In this document: in pieces, positions 59,638 through 64,000 of the stretch
How the letters are laid out: each line of letters opens with the position of its first letter
Position numbering within the stretch: the stretch's first letter is position 1
From: Streptomyces sp. NBC_00554
GTDB taxonomy: Bacteria; Actinomycetota; Actinomycetes; Streptomycetales; Streptomycetaceae
Reading direction: 5' to 3'
Assembly (NCBI RefSeq): GCF_041431135.1
Contig: NZ_CP107799.1
Coordinates: forward strand, 7,812,001 to 7,876,000
DNA: 64,000 bases
Program-made: the position numbers and the translations under genes
Notes under the pieces: model-generated
Database searches by the model: none
What the model saw: the letters and a program-made list of their open reading frames with translations, nothing else
Told to the model about the DNA's origin: nothing

Positions 59638-60738
59638 TCACCCCCACGCCCCCGCCACAGCCCGCCGAGCCCCCTCAAGGTCAACAGCCAGCCCCGCCTC
59701 AGCCAGCGCAGCGCCCAGCGCCGCAAGGCTGGAGTGCACAACCCCCCGAGTCGCATCGGGCCCATAGTGGTTCACCCGGATCATCGACTTTGCGAGCGCA
59801 CCCCCACCCGCGACCAACGGCAACACCGGATCCGCGGCCAGCGCCTTGGCCACAAGCCCGGACGCGTCGACCCCCGACGGCGCCCGCAACGTCGTGGCGA
59901 CGGGCGCCGCGTCCACCGCCTCGTACACATACGGCTCAAGCCCCCCGCCCAGGGCGAGCGCCCCGGCGCGCGTGGCCGCCGCGGCCGAAGCGTGCCGCGC
60001 CATCACCGCGTCGAGCCCCTCGCCCTCGATCCGCTCGACACACGCCTCGAGCGCCAGCATCTCCAGCTGCGCGGGCGCGTGCAGCAGCGCCTTCCGGCCC
60101 CCGTCGACCCACCGCTGCTTCCAGTCGAGGAGCGAGAGGTACGACCGGCGCGGAGCCGCGGGATTGGCGGCCATCCGCGCCCACGCCCGCTCGCTCACCG
60201 ACACGGCCGACACCCCGGCGGGCCCGCCCATCGCCTTCTGCGCCCCGATCACGCACAGGTCGACACCCCACGCGTCCGGCAGCACCGGCTCGGCCCCGAT
60301 CGACGCGACGGCGTCGAGGTAGAAGAGCGCCCCGTGCTCCCGTACGACCTCACCGATCTCCGCGACCGGGTTGGTGTTCCCCGTCGCCGCCTCCGCGTGC
60401 ACCAGCGACACGAAGTCGATCGAGGGATGCTCGGCGAACGCCTCCCGCACCTGCGCGGCGGTGACAGCCGTATGGAAGGGCACCGCCAGGTCGATCACCG
60501 TCGCGCCGCAGTCCCGCAGCCAGTCCCCGAAGGTCTGCCCGTAGGGGCCGGTGATCACATTGAGCGCGGTCGTGCCCGGCCCGGCCGTGCCACGGATGGC
60601 CCCCTCCAGCGGCAGCAGCGCCTCGCCCTGCATGATCACGACGTCCTGCTCGGTGGAGAGCAGCCGCGCCACCCGGTCCTCGATCGACGCGAAGTGCGCC
60701 GCGCTGAGCGGGGCCAGGTCCAGGAAGGGGTGGGTCAC
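59638..60738 (-). CDS. Class V aminotransferase (alanine-glyoxylate type)
   Basis: A 366-residue PLP enzyme. The PLP lysine is in CVIGAQKAMGGPAG. Other landmarks are GPYGQTFGDWL, HAEAATGNTNPV and FYLDAVASIGAEPV. This is the alanine/serine/ureidoglycine-glyoxylate aminotransferase family. The GTG at 60738 has a weak GAGAG site; a GTG at 60759 is an alternative. It is divergent from the amino-acid ABC operon; the amidohydrolase at the window edge hints at nitrogen catabolism, but the link is weak. Confidence 0.82.
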   Translation of the reverse strand: MTHPFLDLAPLSAAHFASIEDRVARLLSTEQDVVIMQGEALLPLEGAIRGTAGPGTTALNVITGPYGQTFGDWLRDCGATVIDLAVPFHTAVTAAQVREAFAEHPSIDFVSLVHAEAATGNTNPVAEIGEVVREHGALFYLDAVASIGAEPVLPDAWGVDLCVIGAQKAMGGPAGVSAVSVSERAWARMAANPAAPRRSYLSLLDWKQRWVDGGRKALLHAPAQLEMLALEACVERIEGEGLDAVMARHASAAAATRAGALALGGGLEPYVYEAVDAAPVATTLRAPSGVDASGLVAKALAADPVLPLVAGGGALAKSMIRVNHYGPDATRGVVHSSLAALGAALAEAGLAVDLEGARRAVAGAWG

Positions 60739-60870
60739 GACGGTGCTCTCTTCGCTCACGGGGTCTAACGAGGCCCATGGGGGGCAATGGATCAGAGCGT
60801 AACCGGCGACACCGCACCGGTTTGGACCGGCGACTTCTGAGGCCGGACGGCGCGGTGACCATCGGATTGA

Positions 60871-60899
60871 TTTGAGTGAGTCAAACCTTTCCTTATAAT
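60871..60899 (+). promoter_or_regulatory. Promoter with overlapping TTTGA-N5-TCAAA operator
   Basis: TATAAT at 60894-60899 is a perfect -10. TTGAGT at 60872-60877 gives a -35 with a 16-bp spacer. The palindrome TTTGA-N5-TCAAA at 60871-60885 covers the -35, suggesting repression by an unknown regulator. Confidence 0.7.
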
Positions 60900-60931
60900 C
60901 AGAACCCTCAGTCCCCCCACAGGAGGTCTCC

Positions 60932-61774
60932 GTGAACTCGGTCCTCGGACGCCGAACCCGCTTTCTGGCCGCCACCACCGCGACGGCCGGGCTGCTGCTC
61001 GTGGCCGGCTGCTCCTCGGACGACGGCGGAGGCTCGACCACCGTCAAGGGCGTCAAGCTCGTCAAGGCGGATCAGATCACCACCTGCACTCACCTCCCGT
61101 ACCCGCCCTTCCAGTCGGAGATCGACGGCAAGGTGCAGGGCTTCGACGTCTCGCTGATCGACCTGGTCGCCAAGGACCTGGGCGTGAAGCAGGAGTTCAT
61201 CGACACGCCCTTCGAGAACTTCAAGACCGGCGCGTTCCTCAACTCCGGCGAGTGCGACCTCGCCGCGGCCGGCATGACGATCACCGACGAGCGCAAGAAG
61301 AACGTCGACTTCTCGGACCCGTACTTCGAGGCGACGCAGGCCGTCCTGGCCGACAAGAAGAGCGGCATCACCTCCTTCGCCGACCTCAAGGGCAAGAAGG
61401 TCGGCACCCAGGCCCAGACGACCGGCGAGGACTACGCCACGAGCCACGGCCTCGACCCCGTCTCCTTCGAGTCCTCCGACGCCCTCCTCAACGGGCTGCG
61501 CACCGGCCAGGTCCAGGCCGTCATCATCGACTACCCGGTCGTCCAGGGCTGGCTGAAGGACAAGGCCAACGCGGACGCCTTCGAGGTCGCCGACAACATC
61601 AACACCGGTGAGCAGTACGGCTTCTCGGTGAAGAAGGGCAACACCGCGCTCGTCGACGCCATCAACAAGGCGATCGCGGACGCGAAGGCCGACGGCACGT
61701 ACGAGACGCTGTACGAGAAGTGGATCGGCCCGTACGACGCCGCCGCGGCCTCCGCCTCCCCGTCCGCCTCATGA
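60932..61774 (+). CDS. Polar amino-acid ABC transporter substrate-binding lipoprotein
   Basis: A 280-residue family 3 solute-binding protein. The signal peptide ends in the lipobox LLVAGC (lipidated C27). Family landmarks are YPPFQSEIDGKVQGFDVSLIDLVAK and GMTITDERKKNVDFSDPYFEA. AGGAGG lies 5 bp before the GTG. The stop overlaps the permease start (ATGA). The ligand is a polar amino acid or related amine; which one is unknown. Confidence 0.92.
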   Translation: MNSVLGRRTRFLAATTATAGLLLVAGCSSDDGGGSTTVKGVKLVKADQITTCTHLPYPPFQSEIDGKVQGFDVSLIDLVAKDLGVKQEFIDTPFENFKTGAFLNSGECDLAAAGMTITDERKKNVDFSDPYFEATQAVLADKKSGITSFADLKGKKVGTQAQTTGEDYATSHGLDPVSFESSDALLNGLRTGQVQAVIIDYPVVQGWLKDKANADAFEVADNINTGEQYGFSVKKGNTALVDAINKAIADAKADGTYETLYEKWIGPYDAAAASASPSAS

Positions 61775-62604
61775 GTGGAGCCGACGCACAACTCCAGCCA
61801 CGCAAAAGCGGTCTGACCCGGCGTCAGAAGCGTGCGCTGTCACGCGGTGTCCAGTACGTCGTGTTCGTCGCGGCCGTGGTCGCCTTCGCGGCCACGGCCG
61901 ACTGGGGGCGGCTGAAGAACCAGTTCGCGCAGTGGGACCTGGTCACGCAGATGTTCCCGGACGTCATCACGATGGCGCTGAAGAACACCGTGCTCTACAC
62001 CATGTCCGGGTTCGTCTTCGGCCTGGTGCTCGGCATGGTCGTCGCCCTGATGCGGCTGTCTCCGGTGGGCCCCTACCGCTGGGTCGCCGGCATCTACATC
62101 GAGATCTTCCGGGGCCTGCCCGCCCTGCTCATCTTCGTGTTCGTGGGCGTCGCGGTACCGCTCGCGTTCCCGGGCACGGAGATCCCCGGCGGCACCTACG
62201 GCAAGGTGGCGCTGGCCCTCGGCCTGGTCTCGGCCGCCTACATGGCCGAGACGATCCGCGCGGGCATCCAGGCCGTGCCCAAGGGGCAGATGGAGGCGGC
62301 CCGTTCGCTGGGCTTCTCGCACACCCGGGCCATGGTCTCGATCATCATCCCGCAGGCCTTCCGCATCGTGATCCCGCCGCTCACCAACGAACTCGTCCTC
62401 CTCTTCAAGGACTCCTCGCTGGTGCTGTTCCTCGGTGTCACTCTGGAGGAGCGCGAACTCACCAAGTTCGGGCGCGACCTGGCGAGCCAGACCGCCAACT
62501 CCACGCCGATCCTGGTCGCGGGCCTGTGCTATCTGCTGGTCACGATCCCGCTCGGCTTCGTCGTGCGCCGCCTCGAGACGAAGGCCGGGGAGGCCACCAA
62601 GTGA
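61771..62604 (+). CDS. Amino-acid ABC transporter permease
   Basis: A 277-residue HisM/GlnP-type membrane protein with about five or six helices. The EAA-type loop is QMEAARSLGFSHTRAMVSIIIPQAFR. It is coupled at both ends by 4-bp overlaps. A single permease gene implies a homodimer. Confidence 0.92.
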   Translation: MSGADAQLQPRKSGLTRRQKRALSRGVQYVVFVAAVVAFAATADWGRLKNQFAQWDLVTQMFPDVITMALKNTVLYTMSGFVFGLVLGMVVALMRLSPVGPYRWVAGIYIEIFRGLPALLIFVFVGVAVPLAFPGTEIPGGTYGKVALALGLVSAAYMAETIRAGIQAVPKGQMEAARSLGFSHTRAMVSIIIPQAFRIVIPPLTNELVLLFKDSSLVLFLGVTLEERELTKFGRDLASQTANSTPILVAGLCYLLVTIPLGFVVRRLETKAGEATK

Positions 62605-63431
62605 GCACGTCCCAGCCATCAGAGATCCGTCGGACACCAGAGATCCAGGTCAAGGGCCTGCACAAGTCCTTCGGGGACAACGAGGTGCTGCGCGGCATCG
62701 ACCTGGAGATCGGCTCGGGTGAGGTCGTCTGCGTCATCGGCCCGTCCGGCTCCGGCAAGTCCACGCTGCTGCGCTGCGTGAACCTCCTCGAGGAGCCCAC
62801 CAAGGGCGAGGTCTTCGTCGGCGGTACGGAGGTCACGCACCCCGACGTCGACATCGATGCCGTACGCCGCCGTATCGGCATGGTCTTCCAGCAGTTCAAC
62901 CTCTTCCCGCACCTGTCGGTGACCGACAACCTCACGCTGCCGCAGCGCCGGGTGCTGAAGCGGGACAAGGCCGAGGCCGCGAAGATCGCCGCGGAGAACC
63001 TGCGGCGCGTGGGCCTCTCCGAGAAGGCCGACGCGTACCCCTCCTCCCTCTCCGGCGGCCAGCAGCAGCGCGTCGCGATCGCCCGGGCCCTGGCCATGGG
63101 CCCCGAGGTGATGCTCTTCGACGAGCCGACCTCGGCGCTCGACCCCGAACTCGTCGGCGACGTACTCGCGGTCATGCGGATGCTCGCCAACGAGGGCATG
63201 ACGATGATGGTCGTCACCCACGAGATGACCTTCGCGCGCGAGGTCGCCGACCGCGTCGTCTTCATGGACGGCGGCGTGATCGTCGAGGAGGGCGCCCCCG
63301 CACAGGTCATCGGCAACCCGAGCCACGAGCGGACGCGCCACTTCCTGTCACGCCTGCTTGACCCCGCGATGGCGGACGTGGAGGAAGAGGTCTCGGACCG
63401 GGTGGGCAAGGGGGACCACGGCCCCAATTAG
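62601..63431 (+). CDS. Amino-acid ABC transporter ATP-binding protein
   Basis: A 276-residue GlnQ-type ATPase. Walker A is GPSGSGKST (47-55), the Q-loop is FQQFNLFPHLSV, the signature LSGGQQQR and Walker B VMLFDEPTSALDPE, with switch His in VVTHEM. The GTG start overlaps the permease stop. Unlike the sugar importers in this window, this operon carries its own ATPase. Confidence 0.94.
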   Translation: MSTSQPSEIRRTPEIQVKGLHKSFGDNEVLRGIDLEIGSGEVVCVIGPSGSGKSTLLRCVNLLEEPTKGEVFVGGTEVTHPDVDIDAVRRRIGMVFQQFNLFPHLSVTDNLTLPQRRVLKRDKAEAAKIAAENLRRVGLSEKADAYPSSLSGGQQQRVAIARALAMGPEVMLFDEPTSALDPELVGDVLAVMRMLANEGMTMMVVTHEMTFAREVADRVVFMDGGVIVEEGAPAQVIGNPSHERTRHFLSRLLDPAMADVEEEVSDRVGKGDHGPN

Positions 63432-63441
63432 GGTGCAGTCC

Positions 63442-64000
63442 ATGAGCGATCGCACCGTGCTGCACGTGAGGGGACGGGTCCTCGTCGGGCCCGAGGACGT
63501 CCGGGACGAACTCTGGGTCGTCGGCGGGAGGATCTCGTACGAGCGCCCTGCCGGCGTCCGTGACATCCGCACCGTCGAGGGCTGGGCCCTGCCCGGCCTC
63601 GTCGACGCGCACTGCCACGTAGGGCTCGGCCTGCACGGCCCCGTCGACGCCGACGTCGCCGAGAAGCAGGCGCTGACCGACCGCGAGGCCGGCACCCTGC
63701 TGCTGAGGGACGCGGGCTCGCCCTCCGACACCCGCTGGATCGACGACCGCGCAGACCTCCCGAAGATCATCCGCGCGGGCCGCCACATCGCCCGAACCCG
63801 CCGCTACATCAGGAACTTCGCGCACGAGATCGAGCCGGAGGACCTCGTCGCGTACGTCGCCCAGGAGGCCCGGCGCGGCGACGGCTGGGTCAAACTCGTG
63901 GGCGACTGGATCGACCGCGGCACCGGCGACCTGAGCGCCTGCTGGCCCCGGGACGCCGTCGAGGCCGCGATCGCCGAGGCACACCGCCTCGGCGCCCGCG
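63442..64000 (+). CDS. Amidohydrolase-family protein, N-terminal part
   Basis: The frame starts at the ATG at 63442 and runs past the window edge; about 186 residues are visible. GLVDAHCHVG carries the HxH metal site of the amidohydrolase superfamily, after a short beta domain (HVRGRVLVGPEDVRDELWVVGGRISYERP). Later GWVKLVGDWIDR resembles the region before the barrel metal lysine or His. It lies 10 bp after the ABC ATPase gene and may act on the imported compound. The substrate cannot be told from this fragment. Confidence 0.82.
   Translation, partial: MSDRTVLHVRGRVLVGPEDVRDELWVVGGRISYERPAGVRDIRTVEGWALPGLVDAHCHVGLGLHGPVDADVAEKQALTDREAGTLLLRDAGSPSDTRWIDDRADLPKIIRAGRHIARTRRYIRNFAHEIEPEDLVAYVAQEARRGDGWVKLVGDWIDRGTGDLSACWPRDAVEAAIAEAHRLGAR

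Noticed and set aside
1..64000. Mobile element or genomic island borders
   Set aside because: No tRNA, integrase, transposase or clear composition shift was seen; repeats found are short and dispersed.

Overview
The window is very high in GC, third codon positions are almost all G or C, and GTG starts and ATGA/GTGA overlaps are common. There are MsiK-dependent-type sugar ABC operons without their own ATPase, TIGR03086-type proteins, SigE-type ECF factors and many Tat or lipoprotein signal peptides. This is chromosomal DNA of a Streptomyces or very close relative. No tRNA, rRNA, CRISPR array, transposase, integrase or phage gene was seen.

Layout. 1-4250: end of a TROVE (Ro60-like) gene, a GntR regulator with an ACC deaminase (acdS), a TetR regulator and a two-domain TerD protein. 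4348-9403 (minus): a polyol/sugar ABC operon (DeoR regulator, lipoprotein, two permeases, Zn-dependent dehydrogenase). 9696-12913: uronate dehydrogenase (udh) divergent from 5-dehydro-4-deoxyglucarate dehydratase (kdgD) and an unrecognised protein. 12889-16729: an MFS exporter, a quinone-oxidoreductase-like dehydrogenase, a TIGR03086 protein and an MBL hydrolase. 16860-41070: a large pectin/rhamnogalacturonan locus. 41070-46682: a SigE-type ECF factor with a membrane partner, a purine permease, PbpA and an IclR regulator. 46815-49001: ketoglutarate-semialdehyde dehydrogenase and a DUF1349 protein. 49246-55951: an MFS exporter with a GlxA-type regulator, a GNAT acetyltransferase, an FrnE-like protein, a class V aminotransferase, and an ECF sigma factor with a zinc-finger/MDMPI fusion. 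55985-59221 (minus): ectABCD, with ectD interrupted by an amber codon. 59638-64000: a class V aminotransferase, a polar amino-acid ABC operon and the start of an amidohydrolase.

How it works together. The pectin locus holds two PL1 pectate lyase domains, three CE8 pectin methylesterase domains, two PL9 lyases, a PL4 rhamnogalacturonan lyase, a CE12 acetylesterase and two GH43 enzymes. Most have signal peptides and should act outside the cell. A lipoprotein and two permeases import the oligosaccharides. Inside, a cytoplasmic GH43, an IlvD/Edd sugar-acid dehydratase and a DHDPS-type aldolase/dehydratase handle neutral sugar acids. Udh, KdgD and the NADP-type ALDH give three steps of the oxidative galacturonate route to 2-oxoglutarate. 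The lactonase/galactarate dehydratase (or galactarolactone cycloisomerase) step is not visible in the window.

Most unusual observations: (i) ectD is full length except for one in-frame TAG between its HxD iron ligands and its distal histidine; (ii) at least six genes (8633, 15897, 44213, 55985, 57335 and 58682 ends) have short tandem duplications that include or abut their own stop codon; (iii) a PL1-CE8 fusion and a CE8-CE8 tandem enzyme; (iv) AAGCGCTT-cored palindromes in the pectin operon with no LacI-family gene in the window.
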